Assembly (NCBI GenBank): GCA_016901755.1
Contig: JACJKV010000018.1
Location: forward strand, 1-54,775
Reading direction: 5' to 3'
Length of the DNA stretch: 54,775 nucleotides
DNA from: Thomasclavelia spiroformis
Lineage (GTDB): Bacteria; Bacillota_I; Bacilli_A; Erysipelotrichales; Coprobacillaceae
Under the pieces are notes generated by a model. It had not been told where the DNA came from. It searched no databases and worked only from the letters and a program-made list of their open reading frames with translations. Position 1 is the first letter of the stretch; the number at the start of each line of letters is the position of its first letter. The position numbers were made by a program, and so were the translations under genes. This document shows, in pieces, positions 9,356 to 17,337 of this stretch.

Positions 9356-11432
9356 AAATACCGAATAATAAATCTACATAAGATGGAATTGGCCAGTAAT
9401 CTTCATCAACGATTTCTTCGATACTGTCAACTGTTTCTCTTAGTGACTGCATCATACCAAAGACATCATCTCGCCACATACTAGCAACGGTAAAGATTTC
9501 TTCTTTACTAGCCTGTGCCTTAGCAATATTGTTTTCTAATGTTGTATTTTTTTCTTTAGCTACATTGATCAGTTCAGCCAGATGTTTAGCATCATCAGCT
9601 AAGAACTGAGCTGGGATACCTGCTTCTTTAGCAGCAACGACTTCGCTTGAAACTTTAGCCAGATAATCACATGCTGCAGGATATAATTGTGTTTTAAACA
9701 TTTTTACCGCAGTAAGTGCTTCAACCTGAATTGTTTTAATATAGTTTTCTAAAAGAATTTCATATCTGGAAGCTAATTCTACTTTAGAATAAACTCCTAA
9801 ATGATCAAGCATGTCGATAAACTTAGGATCTTTTAAGCATTTTAAAGCATCAACAGTATTTTTGTTATTAGGAAGATTTCTTCTCTTAGCTTCTTCTTCC
9901 CATTCTGCTGAATACCCATCTCCATTAAAGATAATTCTTCTATGTTCTGAAATGAATTCTTTAACTACTTCTTCAAATGATTTTCCACTTTCCATAGCAT
10001 CAGCCATTTCTGTCATTTCCTGTGCCAGAATAGAATTTAAAATTGTATTTGGCCCTGCTATTGACTGTGAAGAACCAACTGCACGGAATTCGAATTTATT
10101 TCCTGTAAAGGCAAATGGTGAAGTTCTGTTACGGTCTGTATTATCTTTAGAGAAAGTAGGTACAACCGATACTCCAGTTGCAAAACGTCCATGATTTTCT
10201 ACATCTGATTTTTTTCCTGTACAAATTTCTTCAACTAACGCATCTAATTCTTCTCCTAAGAACATGGAAACAATAGCTGGTGGTGCTTCATTAGCTCCTA
10301 AACGGTGATCATTTCCTGCAGAAGCAATTGACATACGTAACAGTTCAGCATACTCATCGATTCCTTTAATCGTACAAGCTAATGCAGCGATAAATGGTTT
10401 ATTTTCTGCTGGATTAGTACCTGGATTAAATAAATTAATACCTGTATTAGTAATAACTGACCAGTTATCATGTTTTCCAGAACCATTGACTCCGGCAAAT
10501 GGTTTTTCGTGAAGCAGACAACGTAAACCATGTTTTTTAGCAATATCCTGAGCAATCTGCATCAGTAAATGATTATTGTCAGTAGTAATATTCACTTTTG
10601 CATATACGCAGGCAACTTCATGCTGTGCTGGAGCAACTTCATTATGTTTAGTTTTGGAAGGAATACCATATTTCCAAAGTTCTGTATCCAGATCTTTCAT
10701 GAAAGCAGCTACTTTACGTTTTAATGAACCAAAGTAATGATCTTCCAGTTCCTGTCCTTTTGGTGCCATAGCTCCAAATAATGTTCTACCAGTTAACTTC
10801 AGATCCATTCTTTCCTGATAATATTTATCGTCTACCAGGAAATATTCCTGTTCAGCACCAACTGATGCAGTAACACGAGTGACTCCTTCAACTCCCAGCA
10901 TTGGAAGCAGACGACAAGCTGCCGAACTTAAAGCATCACAAGAACGAAGCAATGGTGTTTTCTTATCTAATGCTTCACCAGTATAAGAACAGAACAATGT
11001 TGGAATATATAAAGTTCCATCTTTAACAAAAGCAGGTGAAGTACAATCCCATGCGGTATAACCTCTTGCTTCAAATGTTGCTCTTAATCCACCAGATGGA
11101 AATGAAGAAGCATCAGGTTCACCTTTTCTTAATGTTTTCCCACTAAATTCTAAAACTGCTTTAGATCCATCTGGTTCTAAAAAGGCATCATGCTTTTCTG
11201 CTGTCAATCCCGTCATTGGTGTAAACCAATGAGTAAAATGTGTTGCCCCATGTTCAACTGCCCAGATTTTCATTGCATTAGCAATAACAGTAGCACATTC
11301 TTTAGATAATTCTTCTCCTTTAGCTAATGATTCATGAAAAGCCTTATACGTAGATTTTGGAATACGTTCTTTCATGACATCATCAGTAAAAGCTTTACAT
11401 CCATAATCCTCAACTAATTTACTAAATTCCAT
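9354..11432 (-). CDS. glnN: Glutamine synthetase, type III
   Basis: Makes glutamine from glutamate, ammonia and ATP. At 692 residues it is the large GSIII form, not the roughly 450-residue GSI. Recognisable segments are EQEYFLVDDKYY, KHNEVAPAQHEVACVY, the substrate/ATP loop VNGSGKHDNWS, GNDHRLGANEAPPAI, and the C-terminal-half stretch FRAVGSSQSIAGPNT. GSIII enzymes form dodecamers and are common in Bacteroidetes and some gut Firmicutes. The ATG at 11432 follows AAGGGGGAT with 8-base spacing. It is transcribed alone from a full-consensus promoter that overlaps a perfect inverted repeat, suggesting nitrogen-responsive control (inference). 2-Oxoglutarate from the acn-icd operon would feed glutamate, its substrate. 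Confidence 0.95.
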   Translation of the reverse strand: MEFSKLVEDYGCKAFTDDVMKERIPKSTYKAFHESLAKGEELSKECATVIANAMKIWAVEHGATHFTHWFTPMTGLTAEKHDAFLEPDGSKAVLEFSGKTLRKGEPDASSFPSGGLRATFEARGYTAWDCTSPAFVKDGTLYIPTLFCSYTGEALDKKTPLLRSCDALSSAACRLLPMLGVEGVTRVTASVGAEQEYFLVDDKYYQERMDLKLTGRTLFGAMAPKGQELEDHYFGSLKRKVAAFMKDLDTELWKYGIPSKTKHNEVAPAQHEVACVYAKVNITTDNNHLLMQIAQDIAKKHGLRCLLHEKPFAGVNGSGKHDNWSVITNTGINLFNPGTNPAENKPFIAALACTIKGIDEYAELLRMSIASAGNDHRLGANEAPPAIVSMFLGEELDALVEEICTGKKSDVENHGRFATGVSVVPTFSKDNTDRNRTSPFAFTGNKFEFRAVGSSQSIAGPNTILNSILAQEMTEMADAMESGKSFEEVVKEFISEHRRIIFNGDGYSAEWEEEAKRRNLPNNKNTVDALKCLKDPKFIDMLDHLGVYSKVELASRYEILLENYIKTIQVEALTAVKMFKTQLYPAACDYLAKVSSEVVAAKEAGIPAQFLADDAKHLAELINVAKEKNTTLENNIAKAQASKEEIFTVASMWRDDVFGMMQSLRETVDSIEEIVDEDYWPIPSYVDLLFGI

Positions 11433-11468
11433 CTTAAAGATCCCCCTTAATAAGTATATAAATACTTT

Positions 11469-11493
11469 GTTTGTATGTGGTTATTATACAAAC
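11469..11493. promoter_or_regulatory. Inverted repeat at the glnN promoter
   Basis: GTTTGTAT (11469-11476) and ATACAAAC (11486-11493) are perfect 8-base arms 9 bases apart. They cover the -10 box and the likely start site of glnN. The sequence does not fit the GlnR/TnrA box (TGTNAN7TNACA), so the binding protein is unknown. Confidence 0.55.
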
Positions 11494-11511
11494 GAATATT
11501 TACATTGTCAA
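11483..11511 (-). promoter_or_regulatory. Consensus promoter of glnN
   Basis: Minus strand: -35 TTGACA (11506-11511), exactly 17 bases, -10 TATAAT (11483-11488). This is a full match to the housekeeping sigma consensus, consistent with a strong promoter held in check by a repressor. Confidence 0.88.
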
Positions 11512-11569
11512 TATATAATATATTATTTTCTTATCATTATAATAATTAATTATTTATATGATTAACTAT

Positions 11570-11599
11570 AAAAAAAGAATAAGACATAACATCTTATTC
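11570..11599 (-). terminator. Terminator of the PH-like membrane protein gene
   Basis: On the minus strand, GAATAAGA and TCTTATTC pair around a 7-base loop (11577-11599) and are followed by seven or more T. Confidence 0.8.
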
Positions 11600-12166
11600 C
11601 TCAATTGTTTTTTTATTTCTGCGATTTGCTTTTTTATTAGCTTTTCTTTCTTCTCTTCTTCTTTTCTTTTCCCATTTACGATGTGTCTGATTGTATTCTT
11701 CTACCTGACAGTGAATTCTTTTGTTAGCATGTAATATTGCATTAACAAACTCCATTTGCATTTTTGGTGCAACTGTAATTCTTTTTCCACCAATCATGTA
11801 AATTTCATAAGAATGTGCATTGGTGATCAGTTTCGTCATCTTCGCAATTGGATCAGTAATCGTTTCACAATCCATTAAATTGATCACTTTAGTTTTACCA
11901 ATTCTTTTATGTACTTCTAAAGATCTTTTCGTTACTACATACTTATAAGGTCTTAAGCCAAATAAATATCCTACTGCCAGTACTCCCACAACAGCAACAA
12001 CAGGCAGATCCTGGAACTGTCTGGTCAGCAGCATATAAAGCAAATAAATACAGTAAAACACCGTAAAATATACTGCCGGTATATTAAGCTGTACTCTAAA
12101 TTCTTTCTCAAATGGTGTAAAATCATTTTGTGATTGAACTGTCTGTTTATCTTTTTTATCCATCAT
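11594..12166 (-). CDS. Membrane protein with bacterial PH-like domain
   Basis: A 190-residue protein of unknown function. After a polar N terminus there are two transmembrane helices (about 30-48 and 56-72), then a beta-rich segment (about 72-140: PYKYVVTKRSLEVHKRIGKTKVINL) that resembles the PH-like domains found in many small Firmicute membrane proteins. The C terminus (about 160-190) is strongly basic (KKRRREERKANKKANRR), so it may lie at the inner membrane face near nucleic acid or acidic lipid. The ATG at 12166 follows AAAGGG with 6-base spacing; a second ATG directly follows. It lies downstream of the EIIC gene but is separated from it by a hairpin. Confidence 0.7.
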   Translation of the reverse strand: MMDKKDKQTVQSQNDFTPFEKEFRVQLNIPAVYFTVFYCIYLLYMLLTRQFQDLPVVAVVGVLAVGYLFGLRPYKYVVTKRSLEVHKRIGKTKVINLMDCETITDPIAKMTKLITNAHSYEIYMIGGKRITVAPKMQMEFVNAILHANKRIHCQVEEYNQTHRKWEKKRRREERKANKKANRRNKKTIEE

Positions 12167-12244
12167 ATAAAACCCTTTCTTTTTTTTAATTTAATAAGTA
12201 TCAGTCTGCTATTTCTATAACAGATTCATATTTATCAAATTTTC

Positions 12245-12273
12245 AAAAATAAGGACGGAAGAGATCCGCCCTT
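12245..12273 (-). terminator. Terminator of the PTS EIIC gene
   Basis: AAGGACGGA (12251-12259) pairs with TCCGCCCTT (12265-12273), one wobble pair, loop AGAGA. On the minus strand it ends in ATTTTTG. Confidence 0.78.
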
Positions 12274-12303
12274 ATATTTAATCTTATTAATTTATACCAA
12301 CGA

Positions 12304-13674
12304 TTAAGCTTCTGCAGCTTGTTTGTTTTGATATTTTTCGTATGCTAATAAGAATGGAGCATAGATTACTGTAGAAACTACTACTAAGATAGCTTGAGTA
12401 ACTGCACCCATGATATTTGCACCTGTTGCTAAGAAACCGAATAAGATTGGTGGAGTTGTCCAAGGTACTGTTAAACAAGCAACTGGACAGAATCCGATAA
12501 GTGTTAATACATAACCTACTAAAATTGTAATGATTGGAGCAACTACAAATGGAATACCTAAGATTGGGTTTAATACCATTGGGATACCAAATGTAACTGT
12601 TTCATTGATGTTGAATAATCCTGGAACGATTGATAATGTAGCGATAGCTCTGTTATCTTCACGTTTACCAAAGATAAAGATTGAGATAACTAAACCGATA
12701 GTAACCCCAGAACCACCAAATTCACCAGTCATTTGTAAGAAATACATATTGATAACATTTTTTGGAGTTTCTTTGTTATTGAAAGCTTCAACGTTTTCCA
12801 ATGCTAATGGAGTAAATAATGCTTCTTTAACTGCTGATAACATGTTGTTACCATGAATACCAACTAACCAGAATAACATGATGATTAAGTAAATAATGAT
12901 AACACCTGGAATTGAAGCACCAACTGCTCCTAAAGGACCTTGAATTGAGTTTTTGATAACGTCATTCAAATATAATCCAGTTAAATCATGACAGAATGAT
13001 CCGATGCAAGCAGTAATAATTAATACGATTGCAGCAGGAACTAATACTTCGAATGCACGAGCAACACCTGGAGGTACCTGTTCTGGCATTTTAATTTTTA
13101 ATGCGTCTACTTTTTCTAATGCACAGAAGATTTCAACTGCTAAGATACCAACGATCATACCAGTAAATAAACCAGTAGCTCCTAATTCGTTTCCGTTGAT
13201 TGCTGTAATAGTTGCAGCTGTACTTCCTTCTGGAATGAAGTCTAAAACTGTTCCTAATACTTTACCTGATTTATCAGTAACGTTCATTAAAGCACCGCTT
13301 TGAACTGTGTTAGTAACTGATAACCAAGCTGCTAAACCAACTAAACCTGGAACATAACCAGCTCTTTCAGCTCCCATGTTCCATACACCGATTTCTTGCG
13401 AAATCCCTAATGTGATACCAACTGTGATACAGCTGATAGTACAGAAGTTAACAGCGTTGAATGCTGGGTTTAAGAAATCCAAAGCCATGATAGGTTTGAA
13501 GAACATACCTAAACCACTTGATTCACTTACTAATACGTTACACCATAAAACCCCAATTGCCCCAGCAATAGTTAAAGGCATGAAGTTTTGGAACGCATTT
13601 TTGATTGCAGATAAATATTTGTTTTGACCACACCACGCACCAGCACGGCCTAAAACATCCGCCATTTTGTCCAT
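12304..13674 (-). CDS. PTS EIIC component, lactose/cellobiose family
   Basis: A 456-residue membrane permease subunit of the phosphotransferase system that would move a beta-glucoside or related disaccharide across the cytoplasmic membrane. It shows the family motifs GIHGNNM (in the middle of the protein) and NINETVTFGIPMVLNPI near the last third, and about ten hydrophobic helices. It contains only the C domain; no EIIA or EIIB gene lies in the window, so it must borrow partners encoded elsewhere. The ATG at 13674 is set by GGGAGGA 7 bases upstream; an open extension of 16 codons is promoter sequence. An upstream GntR/UTRA regulator gene and a shared operator suggest specific induction. Confidence 0.9.
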   Translation of the reverse strand: MDKMADVLGRAGAWCGQNKYLSAIKNAFQNFMPLTIAGAIGVLWCNVLVSESSGLGMFFKPIMALDFLNPAFNAVNFCTISCITVGITLGISQEIGVWNMGAERAGYVPGLVGLAAWLSVTNTVQSGALMNVTDKSGKVLGTVLDFIPEGSTAATITAINGNELGATGLFTGMIVGILAVEIFCALEKVDALKIKMPEQVPPGVARAFEVLVPAAIVLIITACIGSFCHDLTGLYLNDVIKNSIQGPLGAVGASIPGVIIIYLIIMLFWLVGIHGNNMLSAVKEALFTPLALENVEAFNNKETPKNVINMYFLQMTGEFGGSGVTIGLVISIFIFGKREDNRAIATLSIVPGLFNINETVTFGIPMVLNPILGIPFVVAPIITILVGYVLTLIGFCPVACLTVPWTTPPILFGFLATGANIMGAVTQAILVVVSTVIYAPFLLAYEKYQNKQAAEA

Positions 13675-13710
13675 ATTTTTTTCCTCCCTTAAATATTTTT
13701 TGACACTATT

Positions 13711-13740
13711 AGTATAAATCATTTATTCACTAAAAGTCAA
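13711..13740 (-). promoter_or_regulatory. Promoter of the PTS EIIC gene
   Basis: Minus strand: -35 TTGACT (13735-13740), 18-base spacer, -10 TATACT (13711-13716). Confidence 0.7.
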
Positions 13741-13754
13741 CGGTTTTTAAAATT

Positions 13755-13771
13755 AAAAGTATGGTACTTTT
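13755..13771. promoter_or_regulatory. Candidate GntR/UTRA operator upstream of the EIIC promoter
   Basis: AAAAGTATGGTACTTTT has perfect 7-base arms (AAAAGTA/TACTTTT) around TGG. It sits 14 bases upstream of the EIIC -35 box. A 15-of-17 match lies in the promoter of the neighbouring gntR gene (14622-14638). Confidence 0.62.
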
Positions 13772-13793
13772 GTGTATTATGACCATTTGTTAT

Positions 13794-13823
13794 AAAAAAA
13801 GCCTTGAAAAATAAGGCTTTTTT
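13794..13823. terminator. Hairpin terminator downstream of the GntR/UTRA gene
   Basis: AAGCCTT and AAGGCTT arms (13799-13805, 13813-13819) around a 7-base loop, flanked by an A run and a T run. It ends the minus-strand gntR transcript and works in either direction. Confidence 0.82.
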
Positions 13824-13885
13824 AGGATTTGTACAAATTTTGTAAATTTTTAAATTTTTTTGATTTTTTCGAAAACGCTATCATT

Positions 13886-14602
13886 TTACTGCTGTACGAT
13901 GACCGTCTGCAGTTCAAATTTATCATAACGATATCTCAAAAACGAATATTCAAAAATAACTCCTGAACTTAAATAAGCAGTCTGTTCAACCTCAAAATAA
14001 GGTTCATATTCTTTTAGATGCAGATACTGCTGTTCCAACTGACTTGATAAATGACCTCTTATCGTTTTATGAGTACTTTGAATTTTCAATTTTAATTCAT
14101 TTTCAATATACTGATAAATTGAAGTTCTTAAATGATCGACTTTTAAATTGGGAATAATTGAAATCGGCATATACATGATTTCTACGCAATAAGGCTGATC
14201 ATCAACATTCCTCAATCTGATTATATGATAAACAAATGACCCTTCTTCGATCTGCAGCTTCTTAGATATATGTTCATCACTGGGAACCACCTCAAATTCA
14301 ATGATATCACTTGTTACTTTGGCCTTTCCTTCCAGCTGTCTGGTAAGCCCATAGCCAGCCTGACGGGCTTTCGTTACATGTTCGGCCGAAGCATCATAAT
14401 CTTTTACAAAAGTTCCTGCTCCTCTTCTTCTAACAATCAGTCCTTCTTTAACAAGAATATCTAAAGCTTTTTTCATCGTTTCTTTGTTGCAATGATAAGC
14501 CACACATAGAACATATTCATAAGGAAGTTTTTGTCCATAAGTATATTTTTTATCAAAGATCTTATTTCTTATATCATCAGCGATATCAATATATTTAACC
14601 AT
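13886..14602 (-). CDS. GntR/HutC-family regulator with UTRA domain
   Basis: A 238-residue transcription regulator. The N-terminal winged helix (about 1-70) has the GntR pattern YGQKLPYEYVLCVAYHCNKETMKKALDILVKEGLIVRRRGAGTFV; the rest is a UTRA ligand-binding domain (EGSFVYHIIRLRNVDDQPYCVE, then the C-terminal strands). UTRA regulators next to PTS genes usually bind the imported phosphosugar. The start at ATG 14602 has GGGGAGGA 6 bases upstream; a 10-codon extension to 14632 would include the operator. An operator-like repeat at its own -10 and another at the EIIC gene make EIIC the probable target (inference). Confidence 0.88.
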   Translation of the reverse strand: MVKYIDIADDIRNKIFDKKYTYGQKLPYEYVLCVAYHCNKETMKKALDILVKEGLIVRRRGAGTFVKDYDASAEHVTKARQAGYGLTRQLEGKAKVTSDIIEFEVVPSDEHISKKLQIEEGSFVYHIIRLRNVDDQPYCVEIMYMPISIIPNLKVDHLRTSIYQYIENELKLKIQSTHKTIRGHLSSQLEQQYLHLKEYEPYFEVEQTAYLSSGVIFEYSFLRYRYDKFELQTVIVQQ

Positions 14603-14617
14603 CACAATTCCTCCCCA

Positions 14618-14638
14618 ACTATAAAATACCATACTTTT
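14618..14638 (-). promoter_or_regulatory. gntR promoter with overlapping operator
   Basis: A -10 TATAGT (minus strand, 14618-14623) abuts TAAAATACCATACTTTT (14622-14638), which matches the reverse complement of the EIIC-side repeat at 15 of 17 bases. Binding would occupy the -10/-35 spacer, consistent with autorepression. Confidence 0.55.
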
Positions 14639-14671
14639 AATAAATTTGCACGGACTTTTTCCCCAGAAGAA

Positions 14672-14699
14672 AAGACCGTTAGCTTAATGTAACGGTCTT
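14672..14699 (-). terminator. Terminator of the phosphodiesterase gene
   Basis: AAGACCGTTA and TAACGGTCTT form a 10-bp stem around an 8-base loop, with TTTTC following on the minus strand. The stop codon is inside it. Confidence 0.85.
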
Positions 14700-15224
14700 A
14701 ACGATATGATTTTCAAAGTCTTTGATATACAAACAATGGTCTTCATAAATCCCATAGCTGTTTGTTCCTTCTTTTGGCAAAGCAATAGAAGAAGGATTAA
14801 AAATATAAATCCGGTCCTTCTTTTTAGCTATTGGTTTATGAAAATGTCCATAAACCAATACATCATGATCCTGCAGCAAAGGCAAATGATCTTCATCGAA
14901 GAGATGTCCATGAGTTAAAAAGAAATGATGTCCATCCACATCCATTAAGGCATAGTCACTTCGCATCATAAAATCCAGCACCATCTGATCAACTTCACTG
15001 TCACAGTTACCTCTAACGGCGACGATCTTATTTTTTAACGGATTAAGCAAAGCAATAACCTTTTTACAGTCATAATCACGTGGCAGATCATTTCTTGGCC
15101 CATGATAAAGAATATCACCTAGAATAACCAGTCGATCCGCTTTTTCTTCATGAAACTTTTCAACAGCTTTTTTAGCCCAGTAATAAGATCCATGAATATC
15201 CGAGATAAACATTATTTTCATCAT
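14679..15224 (-). CDS. YfcE/MJ0936-type metallophosphodiesterase
   Basis: A 181-residue calcineurin-like phosphoesterase. All five metal motifs are present in order: DIHGS (about 9-13), GDILYHGP, GNCDSE, THGH and GHFHKP. The small size and motif spacing match the YfcE/MJ0936 group of cytosolic phosphodiesterases acting on artificial phosphodiesters in vitro; the physiological substrate is unknown. The start region reads ATG ATG AAA ATA ATG. No Shine-Dalgarno sequence precedes any of these ATGs, and the previous gene's terminator U run ends only about 5 bases upstream, which is unusual in this window. Confidence 0.88.
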   Translation of the reverse strand: MMKIMFISDIHGSYYWAKKAVEKFHEEKADRLVILGDILYHGPRNDLPRDYDCKKVIALLNPLKNKIVAVRGNCDSEVDQMVLDFMMRSDYALMDVDGHHFFLTHGHLFDEDHLPLLQDHDVLVYGHFHKPIAKKKDRIYIFNPSSIALPKEGTNSYGIYEDHCLYIKDFENHIVKTVTLS

Positions 15225-15229
15225 TCATT

Positions 15230-15253
15230 AAAAAACAGTCAATTTCATTGACT
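15230..15253 (-). terminator. Terminator between cyclophilin and phosphodiesterase genes
   Basis: AGTCAAT (15237-15243), loop TTC, ATTGACT (15247-15253); minus-strand U run from 15235 to 15230. The next start codon is at 15224. Confidence 0.75.
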
Positions 15254-15737
15254 ATTTTATCCTCCTGATAGTTTTGATCACAACAGGCTGTAAAGGCATA
15301 TCCTGAAAATTAGTTGGCGTCCTAGCAATCCTGTCAACCACATCCAGGCCTTCAGTAATTTTACCAAACGCCGCATATTCACCATCGAGATGCGGAGCAT
15401 CCTGATGCATGATAAAAAACTGTGATGAAGCTGAATCTCTGATCATCGTTCTGGCCATTGATAAAACACCGGTCGTATGTTTCAGTTCATTATTGACACC
15501 ATTACTTTTGAATTCGCCTTTTATTGAAGCAGCTCTTTTTTCCTGAAGATTTCTGTCATATCCACCACCTTGAATCATAAATCCAGGGATTACACGATGA
15601 AAAATCAATCCCGCAAAGAAATCCTGATCGATCAGTTTTAAAAAATTTTCCACTGTAATCGGTGCTACTTCCGGATACAGCTCCCCTTTCATGACCTCAC
15701 CATTTTCCATTTCAATTTCTATTAATACTTTTTCCAT
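15252..15737 (-). CDS. Peptidyl-prolyl cis-trans isomerase, cyclophilin type
   Basis: A 161-residue cytosolic cyclophilin that catalyses proline isomerisation during protein folding; there is no signal peptide or lipobox. The catalytic FHRVIPGFMIQGGG segment (with the essential Arg) and SQFFIMHQDAPHLDGEYAAFG are intact; the usual Trp of the drug-binding site is replaced by His (HLDG), a common change in bacterial cyclophilins that lowers cyclosporin affinity. ATG 15737 is preferred because AAGGA lies 8 bases upstream; the in-frame ATG at 15746 sits on top of that ribosome site. It begins one base after the stop of the upstream membrane-protein gene, so the two are probably cotranslated. Confidence 0.92.
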   Translation of the reverse strand: MEKVLIEIEMENGEVMKGELYPEVAPITVENFLKLIDQDFFAGLIFHRVIPGFMIQGGGYDRNLQEKRAASIKGEFKSNGVNNELKHTTGVLSMARTMIRDSASSQFFIMHQDAPHLDGEYAAFGKITEGLDVVDRIARTPTNFQDMPLQPVVIKTIRRIK

Positions 15738-15738
15738 T

Positions 15739-16020
15739 TTAATCATCCTTTTCTTCTATCAAATCAACATCTACAATATTTCTGTTTTTTCGTTTTCTGC
15801 CTATGTAAAATTTCAAAGCAAAAAAGACAACCACCGCAATAGCTCCACAGACAAACAGCCAAATAATATTTTTTACCTGATCAAACTGATAAGCTACCGC
15901 TACTGTCAGACAAAGATTGACGATATTCATCGCACCTGCCAGTTTTGATCTTCCGCCAACCAGAAAATTCAAAGACAGCGCCGATGAAACAAATAATCCC
16001 ACAATCAACAATACTTCCAT
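15739..16020 (-). CDS. Small membrane protein of unknown function
   Basis: A 93-residue protein with three predicted transmembrane helices (about 3-20, 26-45 and 50-72) and a short basic-then-acidic cytoplasmic tail (GRKRKNRN...LIEEKDD). I do not recognise a family. GGAGGGA precedes ATG 16020 with 6-base spacing. Its stop is one base before the cyclophilin start, and the last codons supply that gene's ribosome binding site, so expression of the two is linked. It may be cotranscribed with the acyltransferase 42 bases upstream. Confidence 0.7.
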   Translation of the reverse strand: MEVLLIVGLFVSSALSLNFLVGGRSKLAGAMNIVNLCLTVAVAYQFDQVKNIIWLFVCGAIAVVVFFALKFYIGRKRKNRNIVDVDLIEEKDD

Positions 16021-16062
16021 AGTGATCCCTCCTGTTTATTTAATCTTATCATAAAACAATCA

Positions 16063-17274
16063 TCAGTTCAGCAAATTCTCAAAACTTACTTTGATCTTGC
16101 TTTGCTGGTATATGTATTGCAGCTTTATAGTTAAACACGAAGCTACATGGGTAAGCGCCACAACACAAAGCACATTACCAAGTGGCATCGTTTCTATCCC
16201 AGTAAAAAACGTCTGTACAAATACGATGATCATGGGATGTAATAAATAATAATATTTTGATAATAGCGCAAACGGAAACGATGATACTCTTTCATTTTTC
16301 AGATAAATCAAAGAAACAAAGAGATAATAGCTTAGCGGAATACACGATAACAGAATATTGCTGTCAAGGCGTTCACTATGATAAAGCAAAGCTGTTTCTA
16401 CGACCAGTAACATTACTGACCCTGCCATCTTAATAAAACAGTAACGCTGACTCAAAACTTTTCTTTTTGCCATGGCATACCCTAAAGTAACATAAAACAA
16501 ACCAAAAAACAGAAAATTACGCGTTGTAAAAAAAACACGGAAATAATAAGTCGACCATTGTCGCACTGTCGAGGGCAGCACGCCATAATAAGTTTCACTG
16601 GCACCCACTATCAGCAAAAACAGTGCAATAAGCAGCAGACTTCTGACAGAAAATCGCTTTTTCCACTGTGCTACGATCCATAAAGCCATCATTACTGCCG
16701 GAAAATACCATAAATGATAATAAACACCACCATAAAACAGCCCAATCAGCATTAATCCCGGTATAAACAGCACTTTTAATACCGGCAGTCCTTCGATATT
16801 CACGGCAGATAAAAGCTGTTGAAAGAGCCCTTGTCCATACTGATACAAAAACGGCAAATAAAACAGACTCCAGAGTATATATAACGGTATCATTTTACGT
16901 ATGTACTTTTTGATATAACCATCATCTTCTTTTTCTTTAATACAGACAAAATATCCGGTTATCATAAAGTACATTGGTACACAGATTCTGGTAATAACAT
17001 TATTAAATGCTATATCCAAAAGCTGATGACTTTGAAAAAATGGTCGTAAATGCAAAATAATGATCAGCATTGAAAAAACGTATTTCATGATATCAAGATT
17101 ATGATAGTAGACTTCATCTTTACGCTGATCGATCTTTCGTTGTACAGATAACACGACTATGACCGCTAAAGTCATAAAAAAAGGCAAAGTCCACCTCATC
17201 ATATTCAACTCATTCATCATAAAAAACGCTGCAACAATCAATATTAAGATATAAAAATACTTTTTTGATTTCAC
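16063..17274 (-). CDS. Acyltransferase family 3 membrane protein (OafA/YrhL-like)
   Basis: A 403-residue integral membrane protein with about ten helices. The pattern near residues 60-80 (NLDIMKYVFSMLIIILHLRPF) holds the conserved membrane histidine of acyltransferase-3 proteins, followed by VITRICVPMYFMITGYF, also typical of this family. Members O-acetylate or O-acylate cell-surface polysaccharides, wall polymers or antibiotics. No polysaccharide cluster surrounds it, so the acceptor is unknown. The start is a GTG at 17274 (AAGGTGAGA lies about 8 bases upstream). It is preceded by the rlmH terminator and followed by the small membrane protein and cyclophilin genes in the same direction. Confidence 0.82.
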   Translation of the reverse strand: MKSKKYFYILILIVAAFFMMNELNMMRWTLPFFMTLAVIVVLSVQRKIDQRKDEVYYHNLDIMKYVFSMLIIILHLRPFFQSHQLLDIAFNNVITRICVPMYFMITGYFVCIKEKEDDGYIKKYIRKMIPLYILWSLFYLPFLYQYGQGLFQQLLSAVNIEGLPVLKVLFIPGLMLIGLFYGGVYYHLWYFPAVMMALWIVAQWKKRFSVRSLLLIALFLLIVGASETYYGVLPSTVRQWSTYYFRVFFTTRNFLFFGLFYVTLGYAMAKRKVLSQRYCFIKMAGSVMLLVVETALLYHSERLDSNILLSCIPLSYYLFVSLIYLKNERVSSFPFALLSKYYYLLHPMIIVFVQTFFTGIETMPLGNVLCVVALTHVASCLTIKLQYIYQQSKIKVSFENLLN

Positions 17275-17314
17275 TTTATCTTCTCACCTTTTCATCAGTA
17301 TATCATATATACAG

Positions 17315-17337
17315 AAAAAGCGAACTAAGTTCGCTTT
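17315..17337 (-). terminator. Terminator of rlmH
   Basis: AAAGCGAA (17317-17324) and TTCGCTTT (17330-17337) around loop CTAAG; the minus strand continues TTTTTCTG. It overlaps the rlmH stop. Confidence 0.75.
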
